A DNA stretch of 64,000 nucleotides. Source: Phoronis australis (taxonomy: Eukaryota > Phoronida > Phoronidae). Where the stretch lies: contig NMRA01000571.1 in NCBI GenBank assembly GCA_002633005.1, forward strand, positions 143,299-207,298. Direction: 5' to 3'. The position numbers and the translations under genes are program-made. Position 1 is the stretch's first letter. The number at the start of each line of letters is the position of its first letter. The notes beneath the pieces were generated by a model. It had not been told where the DNA came from. It ran no database searches and saw nothing but the letters and a program-made list of their open reading frames with translations. Positions 49,237 to 61,700 of the stretch are shown here, piece after piece.

Positions 49237-51639
49237 TAGTTATTCATGTAATTGCTAATTAGCCGCCGTCGATGCATCAGTCAGCATCACTGGTAGTAAA
49301 GGCTATTTTGTGACACCTACATCATAACGCTAAATCGTCGAGAGTTGGTATATGGTGCAACTCCGGACGGTCTGGGGTCAACAGAAAACATCAGTTCAAC
49401 TGTGAGTCTACAACAATGTGGTAATCGATAGTAGTTCTACTAGCTGCGACAGCTGCAGGCGGGCGGACCAAAAAAAAAACCAGGGTATCACAGTGATCGA
49501 AATGCGCGTTTACGCTTGTTTAGTGGACTTTTGTCTTATTTTCTCGGATCTTTTGTTTCTCGGAGGCGAACCTTTTTACCCACTTCGCCAAATGGAGGGG
49601 GGCTCAAAATAAGGTGGATAAATCAGTAGAGTGTGAGACCCCTGAGGTCCCTGTCAAGTCCTCACCGGCGACAATTCTATGTTATGATACCGCCGTCAGA
49701 TATGTAGCCTCACTTGTTCTAAGACGTCAGGTAGACAGTATGGGCCAGAAGACAAATCACACACCGCTTTCAATGAGCGTTCACAAAGCCGTCCTACATG
49801 TATCAGCAGTGTTACGAGTAACTGGACTAATAATTAATATGCAAAATGTTATTCTGGCTGGTGAACCACATGCGACCACTATGGGAGAACAGAGCCTAAC
49901 CAACAAATGACGTCATTGAGCTACATGTTGGTATTTCCCACGTTAAGGAAGCTGATTCGCTGTACGACGTTTCAGTTGTGTCGAACGACTCGACAAGGCA
50001 CTAGACCAAACCTCAAACGAGCGTTTACATTGTAAAGTTAGTTCAGACGGCGATCTGCGGCATGTGAAGGCACCAACGAAAGACTAATATAAAAGCCAAC
50101 CGCGCCAGTCGGGCCAACGAAGCATTGTGCTTTGTCAGTGGTTGGCAATGTTTCAAACTTTTTTACGGATGTCTTTTAAAGGTACAATGTCGGTTTTTAC
50201 AGTCAAACACACTTGTGGGGTTATTGTTGGCTGGCTTCAAATTATTATCCTTGAATAGAACAACAAAGCAAATGAAATCTCTTGGTTTTTTTATTTGATT
50301 ACAAATCGCCATATTCCCGCCGATATCTGCCATTCGCTGAAATCATGGCCGGAGGCTTTACCAGTTCAATACGCTCAGAATATACTCTCGTCGGGCGATT
50401 TAGCCGTTAACTGGGTGCGACCGTGAAAATTCCTGGATCGAATCCGTTGCGAAGCCGATTCCACAAAAAATTCGTGCCGATAAGAACACATTTTAAAAAT
50501 CACAATATCGGTGAGTAGAGTTGTTTTCCGTGATCTGCCCAAAACGCGGAATTGAACTCCCACCAACAGCGGTCGCGCATAATCTAAGCATATTGAATTG
50601 GTAGTCACACACTGGCCTTCATTATTGAGAGAGGATTGTCGATTGGTAGTGAAATTACAAAAAACAGCGGATTTTGTTGTTTTTACTTCAACTTCGAGAA
50701 GTCAATCGTATCCAACAATACCTAAAATCCATTTCCGGTCACAAAACCGAACATGTACCTTTAAGTTTTCCACGAATATTGTCAGATAATGCAAGAAGAG
50801 TTCGAAAGTGTGGGGTTTAATCTGAATTCCAACCGTCTTATTCGACAGTCTCGTGCCCTGCAAGTTTAAGGAACGGTGAAACATTGCGTCAAGAAAAGGG
50901 AGATAACTGTTAAGTCATTTTTGACTAAACTTTTGGGTCCTCAAACTACATGTAAAGGTTTCATGTTTTCTGTGTTATTTTCGTTTCAATCATTCTGACC
51001 GCATTGGATAATTAATATTTTTACCAGATGTAGTGACCAGGCGATGTGACGCCGTAACTTCCATGTAACACAGTGTTTCCACTTGGGTGTGTCCACTCAG
51101 CACACTGCGCCAAGGGGATCATTCCTTGAGTAGGTCCCCGCAGTGAAGTGGCGTCAACTAAACTTGCAAAGCGAGCGAGTAATGCAAAGTATAAACTGAG
51201 CCTTGTGATGTACACAAAATATGTTATTATTTATACTCTACCAGACAGGCCAATGAAAACCTCCCAGTTGGCCAAGGGACTGTACCATAAAAAATGACTT
51301 AGACTTACTACACAATTACTGAATAAAGACTAAGTCAAGTATTCAGGGCTTGTAATGACCCATGATAAAAAAGGAAATATTTCCAGGTGACGTATCTTTC
51401 GAAAAATAAATAGGGATATGTCAACGTTTCTTGCAGCTAAAGTTTACAACACAAACAATATTTCTAACTGAAAGGGACGTTTTTGCATAAATAAAGTCAA
51501 AATAATGATAAAAAATAGAAGAAAACAGAGAAAACTGAAAGTCAAAAAAGAGGAAATAGAAACCAAAAAGAGGAAATCCTCTTAAAAGAAAAAAATTCCT
51601 AACCCTGGGAATTTTGAGCCAACCACAGTGCAGAAATAA

Positions 51640-52390
51640 TTTATAGAAATTATCTTGGTAATTAGTACTTATTCCTGTAATCTCAGAGATTTTGGACTAT
51701 CCTCACACAGACTAGAGCATGACTTAATTCAGAAATTTGGTAAACACTCGATCATACAACTATTTCTGAAAAATATTTAAATCTCACTTTAGCCAAAGTG
51801 CAGTGACTGCGAATACACAAAGAAGTGCTAGTTTCTGAGACAGTTTCTATTAAATCATTTCTGTTATGCTTTCATAATTACTTGACTAAATTTTTCCAGG
51901 AATTACGAAGTGGGAGAGTAAGACCAAATTTCTGTCTGAAGTCAATTTCCTGAAACATGACCCTAAAGAAAGCTTTGAACGCATAACAAAACAGCAAAGG
52001 AGGTAAATGACCTCAAAATTTTAAACACAAGTCAAACATAAGTCAAGTACAACAACTAACTAGGCAACTAACTAGGCAACTAACTAGGCAACTAACTAAA
52101 ACCCTTAGTTTTAGGTTATGTAGGACCATAGACAAATGTGCAAATTTGGCAAACCTCGGAACATCATATCACAAAACTGACTGATCCCTTTCATATGAAA
52201 TTTTCACATTCCACGCTTTAGGCAATGTTCTCAAAAACAGTGACAGTACATGTTTTCGAAATGTTCCACTTTTGCATGAAAGGCTATAACACAGTCGAAC
52301 TTTTGTGAAAAACAAGAAAATAAATTCGAAAATGGGTTTTGAGATTCTGTTTGGTCGTGTTAGTAATAATACCCTACTGTTTTGGACAAA
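51640..52390. repeat. Dispersed non-coding repeat, second copy
   Basis: It shares ordered landmarks with 16490-17290: tatttaaatctcac, gggagagtaagaccaaattt, cggaacatcatatcac and cttttgcatgaaaggctat. The palindrome present in the other copy is absent here. Confidence 0.6.
52054..52098. repeat. 12-bp tandem repeat, 3.75 copies
   Basis: The unit aactaactaggc is repeated without error at 52054-52098, within the dispersed repeat copy. Confidence 0.95.
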
Positions 52391-52414
52391 CATCTAAAAA
52401 AAATAATTTCAGGC

Positions 52415-52612
52415 AATTTGGTGCACAATGTACCAGACGTGCGCACGTGGTGCATGTGGACCCATTGAATTGATCAAGTGGAAACATTTTTGTGCTTCAC
52501 TAATATACAGTGCAAAGCTAAAACCGAGCTGAGGAGCTAGAAAACTAACTCAAGGGTCTAGCTGTGCAGCCCACTGAACACCTATCACACTAGGCCACAC
52601 TGCATCCTCTGG
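52415..52612 (-). mobile_element. tRNA-derived SINE, second copy
   Basis: The complement reads gcagtgtggcctagtgtgat (tRNA-like A-box), cttgagttagttttctagct, then ccacgtgcgcacgtctggta. This is the same order as 10771-10978, but with the B-box part deleted. It sits just downstream of the DUF6589-type gene's stop codon. Confidence 0.75.
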
Positions 52613-52792
52613 ATACACCTTTACTTTTTGTAGTTTAACTAACAGCATGGCTACCTCAGTCAATTAATTTCACATCAGTATTAAGTCAAACATCAAATTC
52701 TACAAACTTTCAACTTCAAGAAGTATATATTAAACTTTAACAGAGTTAAACGTTATTTTCTTAGACTGGAGATGGGCTAGTTAACAGCCGCT

Positions 52793-55700
52793 TTAAGTTG
52801 GAATGCCTTTAGCATCTTGACTCGATGATCTCATCTTAGTTGTTGCTTGACCCAAGCATATCTTTTCTGCTTTTTTCTGCAAGATGCCCTCTATTCGCCG
52901 CTTCATACTGCGTTGCTGCCCAAATCTCACCTGGTGTACAAACTGAGGAAAACCCGAGTGGAGTCGCCCACTCTTCTCCTCAACACATCGGTTTGCCAGT
53001 AACTCCTTAGCAAGACGGGTCACATCACAACTGGGAAGATTGTCACCACCACTATCGCCACCTAGTGGAGCAGAAAGAACCACCACCCCCTTGGTCCCTT
53101 CCCTCTGACTGTTGTGTGCATTGACAAGCTCGCTGGTCTGACATCCAGATGCCTGATCCAAAGATGTCAGTCTGCATGATGCCTTTAAAGATTCCAGTCC
53201 TACGTCCATCTCCATGTTATTTCCAGCCCCGCCTGTGACGTTTATAGTGCGATTCCAAATCAGCTGCTGTGCCAGTTGAGCGCTTGTCGCACCGTTAACG
53301 TCGGCGAGAAGGTGAACACCAAGGGAGAAACACCTGTTGTTCCTCATCCGAACAAAATCATACAGGTCCCATTTCCAGTAGGTCAACATCCGCGGCCCGT
53401 CTGCCTCACGTATGGCATCTTGTCGCACCATCTCCCCTAGGCCCCTATGAAGAAGTGCTTTGGTATACTCGTACACGTGGTCTGGGTCGTTGCACTGTGC
53501 AGGCAAACAACGCTCGCGTACCACTAGACAAGTAAACTCTCCAAATTTCGAAGTACAGAGCTGATGGTAGAGACTACCACAGAGCACACAAGATGTCATT
53601 GGTTGTCCATAGGCTGGCTTATGACAAATGCGACACTCGTCAACACGAACTTCATCGGTGAATGGCGGACGAAATGCCTCCTCGAGAATATTATCCGTCA
53701 ATTCTTCAAACATCTCCCCCGCTTTGTCCACCATGAAAACACTTGGTGTCTTATCTGGGTCATCTAGCCCTAGGTACAAGCATGCCAAAGCGGTTACGTA
53801 AGACTCCGTCGCAAAATTCAGCAGATCAACAGCCGCAGGGAAGCTTTGCGTGACGTCATCGTGAACATTAGAGTGACAATAGGAGTACCTAATATAACGG
53901 AGGGTTCCAATATCTCTTGCACCCTCCTGATTGTCAAGCAAGCTGAAGGTATTCTGAAAGCAGTAACGATTTAGTAAAGTCACCTTCAAAATATTTCCCT
54001 TGGCTCTACTCTACTTTTTACTTCAGTTTTCTTTAAAATTTTGCCATTCGCTATTTGTGACGTATTTTTGGGCTGTGGTTATAATGGGCTGTTATTTAAC
54101 TTTTTAAACACAGCACCCATGGCATTTAAGCAAATATGATGCACTACCCACAAGGACACAATTGAATAAATGCGAGAACCTTGATAATGTATGACTCGGC
54201 ACAAAAATAGTTGACAAAATCGCCATGTAAGGGCTGACTTCTTAATACCTGATCAGTTTTACACCTTGCTGTTCTGTTGCAGGTAAATTTCTCATACTCT
54301 TTATTTTATTAAAGCCACAAGCTGTAACAGCAGTTGCTTATAGAGGTGAGAAGTGATTTCCGACTTTGCAAAGATCTGACAGTTGGTCATTTGTTGAAAA
54401 AATGTTTGGCGCATAAAATGACAGCCATGAAAAGGCAACCTGAAGAGTTTGATCTTGAGCATTTTCATTTCTTTCAAAGCCCCAAAATCACTTCTAATTT
54501 CACTAAGGAACAATTTGAGACCAATTTCATAACTGTACGCTAGGTTGTTAATCTTTGTGGCGGAATGTGAGTTGATACTGGTACCAAATTCAATGACATA
54601 AAACTCCATTTCAGCACTTGTTGTATTGGAAACAAGTGAAGAATCGGTGTACTTACAGCCAGCAGGACGCGTCGTTTGTGCCCTTCTTGTACGGCTTCAC
54701 AAAGTCCCTCAAGTCGACCCCACTGGGAGGAGGCGTCAGCGATGAGTTTCTTGGCGGTAGTTGTTCTCTCACAACTCAACCCATCCCCGTACAGTATGAC
54801 TGGCCGTGGTCTCATCTGGCCAGATGTTCCTGGGACGTACTGGTGCAAGTGTCGCAGTACATCTACCATTTCTGTGCTCTTCCTAGTGTTCAATGGGGTC
54901 AGAGGAATCTAAAATGAGCAAAGGTTAATATGTAACATTTCGATATTTCCTGAAAAGTGGCCTACTAAAAAGTAAATGTATGCCATTTCAAAAACATATT
55001 TTTGGAAACGTAACATCATCTCCTTAACTGAAGATCAATGGAGTTGCTGTTCAAATGTTAATAATAACAGTTAAAGGGTATGTTTCACAAAAAGAGATTT
55101 AAGCCAGAATTTTGTCTCATGCTGATAGTTCACCCATTACTCGCTAGCAGTGACTGTAGCAATTGGCCTAAGTACCGTGTCGACCTTTTTGGAATAAATT
55201 ATTTCACATAATTATGAAGCTATTGCCCTGGTATTACTATCATGGTCTATAGCAATGAACTGTAAATTCCGGAAGTCATTTCTCATTTGAGTACTAGTTA
55301 ACAAGTTGAGAAAATATCCTGGCATGGTGATTTATTGCCGCCTAGAAACTTAAGTCTGAAGATTTTTCGGTGCGCCGTGTAAAAAATATAATTTACAAGA
55401 TTAAAATGATACTGACTCTTTGATCAAGCTGATTCTCTTTCCCCTGAAAAAATCAGTTTATTCGAAACTCCACGATCATTTTATCTTGAAAATTTTTATT
55501 TTTACATCTGTTCACTCTTTCCCTTAAATTGAACAACGCAGTTCATTCGTAATGTCGGGGTCATTTTATATCGAACATTGAAAGTTCAGCACAGCAAACC
55601 AAAAGGTTTTAAAGCCGTAGCAGGTCTAAATCAGAAGTTAGTTTCTATGATGAAAAATGCATTTTTGGTGGCCGTTTTTAAAGATAAACTTACAATGACG

Positions 55701-58700
55701 GACTTCTCTTTAGATTCACTGAAGTGTTCGTGTTCCACATGGTTTAAAATGTCAACGGTGGAGAACAAATGAGGAAGGTTTTTCTTGAGCAGTCTTTGAA
55801 CGATCACCCGGTATCCATTGCTGAAATGAATAGTTGCTTTACATCCTATGGTAAAATCTCACCCATTTTGGACAAAAAGAATAATAAGTACTATATTGCC
55901 CTTTTCTCATTTTTCAATTTCAAAACTGGCATTGTTTGACGGAAACCACAGAAGCTGAGAAATCATTAAATTCGTTGCTTCAAATCATGGAAAAAATGAG
56001 AAAATAAAATTTCAATTGGCGACCATAATGTGTCTAAAATTGGTGAAATTTTATTGTATTAAACGAAGACGTCTGCACGTGGCTTATTGCTTCTGTTAAG
56101 AATTAACCTTTGTTGCCTCACAGCCTTATCCTGTTTCTTCTCAGTTTAAGTGCTTTTTGGGCTTGGGGAGAAAGGACAGTTTTATGTTCCGTACATCACG
56201 GCGCCACCTAAGATGATACAGGCACAATGGATGTGCGTAGGAATCAGTGCGCACGACGTGCTTTGGACGTTTGTCACATACACATGGTGTGAAAGTGAGT
56301 CGGAAAGGTACTAAATAGTTTTCATTTTGTTGCTTTTTCTATGCTTTATAATGTTGTGTGTGCTGAATTTGTGTGCACTGCATCGAGTTTGTCCCTTGTG
56401 CTTCAACAACAGCAAGCCACGTTAAGGCATTTGAGAATACATGGAACAATATACTGATACCTTTCTTAAAACCAATGGGAATGTCTGTTGTTAGTTTCCA
56501 ACCAATGAGAATGCCCAAATTATACCTCATTCTGTTAACCAATGGGACGCCGTGTTACACGACTCACAGTCTGCCCAACCTATCATAGTGTTGGGAAAGA
56601 GTGCAAGTTCACTACTGCTAAACACCTTGGTCATTACATTGGCCCAAGCCACTGCTGGTCATTATGCAGCCAAAGCATTTCAACAAGTAACAAATTATCT
56701 CGGTAACTAACACAGTTATGGGTCTATTCTCGGAAACTTAACTACAGTGAGTTTCAATACACCTTATTCATGCAGTCGCCATTTTGGTGGTGAGCCTCTT
56801 TTTAGGTTTAAAAAACAATGCATTCGAGACATAAATATAACGAGGCACGCGAAAAGTCACGCTACGCACTGTGATTTAGCACAGAATGCATCGGTTTTAA
56901 AACCTAAAAAGAGGCTCACTTTTAATATGGCGACTGCGGGCGTGAATAAGGTGTATTGTTTTTCACAATTCGTCATGTGCCAAACTTCTGACTTAAGTCA
57001 TTAAGACCCTTTTCATCACACTGACTGTTGGTAAAATCTTTGGAAAATCTACCGTAAGCACAAGTAATCATCGTGGTCAGGACGGAAAGCATCTAAGGTA
57101 ATCTTCATAATATCAGCCGGCGAAGGCATCTTGTCACTTAAGTGACAGGTAGGTACTCTGTTCCTTGCGGCATAAGCCTGCACCAGCTCAGGACGCCGAG
57201 GGCGGAGTTTCTCTTTTACCCCAAAACATAAAGTATAGTCCATTCCCATGGCACCTGTAATTGATTCCAGCACAAGTTGTTTGTGAAAAGTCTTTTCCAA
57301 ATGATCTGGTGAAGTGACTTAAAGCCTATCTTAAACACTAAGACCTGCAAATTTGGTTCCTACAGTTTGTTAAGACTGAGCATCGCTCTGAACCCACCAG
57401 TGCCATACATTGGCAAATGTAATGAACTGATAGGTGCTTTTGCCTACATCTCTGTGTAAATCCCATTTTAATGCAAACAGCTGCAAATAACACCCACACA
57501 CAATGGTGTACTATTCAGACATCTATTCAACACAACTGCTATTGGCCTTTTCTTGCTCATACTGGGTTCTGGCCCTGATGCAATATGGCATGAAAAGGCA
57601 ACTTATAAATAACCTAACATTTGAAAGGCTTACATCTGTGTGATTAAACTCTTACATTTTTATTTGGCTATTAAGTCTTTGCTGGGACTATTTGGTGAGC
57701 CCAATACATTTGAAATAAGAGAAATTCTGTTCCTCATTGTAAATATTACATAAATAAATAATAAATAAATAAAAATTCTGTTCAAGGTAAGCCTTATTGA
57801 TCAAGCCAGAAAATTAGTCTTACGCTCCACACAACTATTTTAAAAAAATAATTAAATTTCAGGTTGAGCAAAAGTGCCAAGTCTCTTCAGTATTCTCCAC
57901 ACTCAAAAATAAAACCACTTTTAAAATTTAGACAGGTTGCAGCATATGCCTATCATAGTGAAAACACACAAATTACATCTTTTTATTCAAAATAAAAAAC
58001 AACTGTGCCTTGTGCTATCTAAACAGGTCAGAGGCAAAATCAAACAGGTCGCGACGACCTGTTAAAACAGGTCACGGAGAACACTGCTCTTTTAGTGCAG
58101 ACATAACTGTCACTTATTGAGAAAATTTCTGTACATTATTTCTAGACTGCAATGTACTCCTAGTTGCATGACTGAAACTTCATACAGCAACAGTGAAGTG
58201 GAAACATTAGATAAAATATTGGTCTTAATCTTACGACACTTCTATTGCAGTATTCTGCTCCAAGGCAATATCTCAGGTAACTTTAATTCGTGAAGTTTTG
58301 GTTTTCAAGCTAGGTGCTTGTAATGTCTAAACTTTCCTAATATTGAAACGTCATTCCTTGTACACTCTAGCGTCGTTTTGCTTTCAACTTTCTGCCTCTA
58401 ATTTGGCCAAAAGCTAAATGTTACTATGCCACCTTTTATGAACATGCTCATGGATATATGACGTACTGGTGAGGTCCATTTCTGGCAAGGAAAATATATC
58501 AGGACATAAGTAAACTGTCATAAAATCATAGGTTTTTCCAACTTTTGAAGAAGCAAAACAGAAGTTTATATTTTTTCCAAAGCGTCAAAGCAATAATAAC
58601 TTTTTGCAGCTTCTATTGATAAGACTGAAATATGCGAATTTTACGTCAAGACAACCTTTAGATAACTACATTGATCAACTTTATTGTTTGCGTCTGCATT

Positions 58701-61700
58701 CACTCTCACTGAACAAACACGAATGACTTGCTCAGACTGTGCTCACCCAGAGTGCAGCATATGAATGCAGGCTCAAGACACTGGTTTTTTTTGGGCCGAT
58801 GACATCACTTCCTATAGTTTCATGACAAGTACATACATGCCAATGGAACAGTAATTTACACATAAATGTCTCTAGAATATAACCAGAGATGTAAATATGA
58901 ATTTTTATTAAAAGTAAAACCAACACTGGTTGTTTTTCCCTATCATAATTTTTCTGAAACAGTTGTGAGCAGCGTTGGAAGAAATTTCTGACATTTCAGG
59001 TCACTTTCCGTAAAGAGGACCCCAGGGTTTAAACCAATCATATTAGTTACAGATTAGACACTGATTTCACGGGGTGCAATTTCTTAATTTAAAAAGCTTT
59101 TTCACAGCCCTCTTTGTATGCACAGTAATTCTCTGACATTCATTTCACACAAAAGTAATTGCCTAAATTGCAATTTGCCGTTATTCAAAATCTGATTATT
59201 TTACTGCAAACAAGGAAAAATTGACTAAAAGTTGTTTTATGGCATCCACATAGTACAAACCATGCTACACTGTAGTTACGGACTAAATTTTTCATGCTGT
59301 TTATTTCTAAGGCACATTTTACAAAATGGAATTTCACTAGTCAGTCATATTGTGTGCTCACTTTTAGTAAAAGTAGGAGATTAATTGCTGTAAACTACTT
59401 TTCTGACCGAGTAGTAATTTCTTATGACCGTCTCGGGCATTATTTAGAAATTCCTAATACAGGTGCTTGACTGACCCAACAACGCTGTGTCCAGTGGGGA
59501 GACACCACTTGCAGTCCTCGGATTGGTCGACAATGTGCCAGAACCTAAAAAAAATGGAGAAAGTAAACAAATTTTGTGAAACGATAACTCACGACAATGA
59601 AGTATGGTAATATGTCACCAGTTGAGGACACAACATGGCGTGGGATGAAATTTTATTTTTTCATCTGTTGCTTTCCATTAGAAGTGAAACTTCACTTTTA
59701 CTGAAGTTTCGGTAAGTGGAAAAGGTGAACTCCCGCTATTAAAGTGCGAGCGATATTTCGCTAAAATAGTAGGACTTAAAAGTAAAGCTTCTGTACTCGC
59801 TGAAACTTACGTATGATGGGAACGAAGTTTCGTCGAAGTTACTGGCAGAGGTTGTGGCAAGGATACACGATCACGCGAGATTTGTAAACTGTTCTGTGTG
59901 TACCATAGCCGACATGCTCTTAATAGAGTCTCAATAAAAGAAAGCATATCTGATCATTTTCATCAACATTCGTAAATGGCAATTTTCAGTTAGCCTGGAA
60001 GTCACTACTCAATGTTCGTTTGAGAGTACAAAATAAAATAAATTGCGATCTCTGAGGTCTACTCTGACGACTGAATCGTCATCTAGTGATAACTTCATAG
60101 ATATCGTTGTCTAGTTAAAACTTTTCATGTGGCACTCTTTCCAGCAATGAGAGTACGAAAATGTCTTCCGCTATACCCCGGCTCAGATTTGGCAGACAGA
60201 AATACATTAATACATAGTGGTTCAATAAAAACAGAGGAATAAATTCAACAGTCAACCCCTCCCCCCCTCCCATTGAATGTTTGATTAGCTAGCCTTTACT
60301 AATAAATACATAACAGCTTTTTGTCACCGGCTGGGATTGAAATTCTTTCGCTTTATCAGCCACAGTCTCAGGGTTTGTCGCGGATTTTTTCCGTATGTTG
60401 GACCCGAACGGCCAATAAATTTTCATTTAAGGTTGAGTAGAACCCTAGAAAAATGGCTAAATGTGACTAAGTTGAAAATATCACACCTCAGAAATGGATG
60501 ATCGGATTCATGTGAGACTTTCAGATACTGTGTATCATGAAGAGTCCTTAAAAATACTGTTACGAATTGTCTGTAAAATGTGTCACTAGTGCATGAGAGA
60601 CTATCGAAAAACAGAACGTTTATAATTTTTTTGAAAAATTAAATGCTGCATAAAATGAAAAAATGATAATAATTAAGGATGGAAAATGAAAACTGTAAAA
60701 TGTTCAGGATAAAATTCGGTCATGTTACTGAATAAGATACCGTTGTNGAACCCTAGAAAAATGGCTAAATGTGACTAAGTTGAAAATATCACATCTCAGA
60801 AATGGATGATCGGATTCGTGTGAGACTTTCAGATACTGTGTATCATGAAGAGTCCTTAAAAATACTGTTACGAATTGTCTGTAAAATGTGTCACTAGTGC
60901 ATGAGAGACTATCGAAAAACAGAACGTTTATAATTTTTTTGAAAAATTAAATGCTGCATAAAATGAAAAAATGATAATAATTAAGGATGGAAAATGAAAA
61001 CTGTAAAATGTTCAGGATAAAATTCGGTCATGTTACTGAATAAGATACCGTTGTTCTGTCATGAGAGTACCTTTCATTTTTGCAAAAACTTTACTCAAAA
61101 CACGTATTACCTGACTTACAACAGAATGGTATGAAGTTCATAATAATAATAATCCTACAGTCTTTGCACTTTCAGAACTACCGAGCTAAAATCTATAGTT
61201 TTGTAGATACTTGGCTAAATAAACTTGACTAATAAGGCAACTTTGGGCAGTGATTCTGTAAAACAGATTATCAAAGACAGCAACACGCAGACAGAACGAG
61301 CAATCAAGGTGGTCTGTACACTTATGTGTTGTAACAACGGCGCGTTAAGTAATCCCCTTGTCTGTCCAGAGTCCGACTTCAGCCTAGTCACAATCTTGTA
61401 TTCACGCCCAGGTTAATAAAATGTTTATTCATTTTCACGAAAAATTATTTACAAAACAATTTAAGGAAGACAATTGTTTCTGCTGCCTTACCAATGGTGA
61501 CTACCCTGGTAAAAACTCAACCTAACAGTGGCAAGTGAGAACAGTTAAACATTTCCCAGAAAATGCAGATTGTCCCAAAAGAACCAACATTCAGGACAGC
61601 ATACCTATCGCTGAGGGCTCAACCAATGGGTCAATGTCTGAAGCCGTCATAGAAACATCTCCCGTCTCTTCGGCTGGAAAATTAAGGTTTAGAAATTTTA

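Larger units (their letters stand above)
48695..52414. other. Spacer with small repeats, no gene recognised
   Basis: It contains a MITE (49099-49236), a dispersed segment (49480-49610, similar to 23460-23590), a 12-bp minisatellite and a copy of the repeat seen at 16490-17290. The minus strand at about 50520-50590 reads gagttcaattcc, a weak B-box-like string without a convincing tRNA fold. No other coding evidence was found. Confidence 0.5.

Noticed and set aside
50520-50595. Second tRNA-like stretch on the minus strand
   Set aside because: Only gttcaattcc resembles a B-box; no cloverleaf can be drawn.
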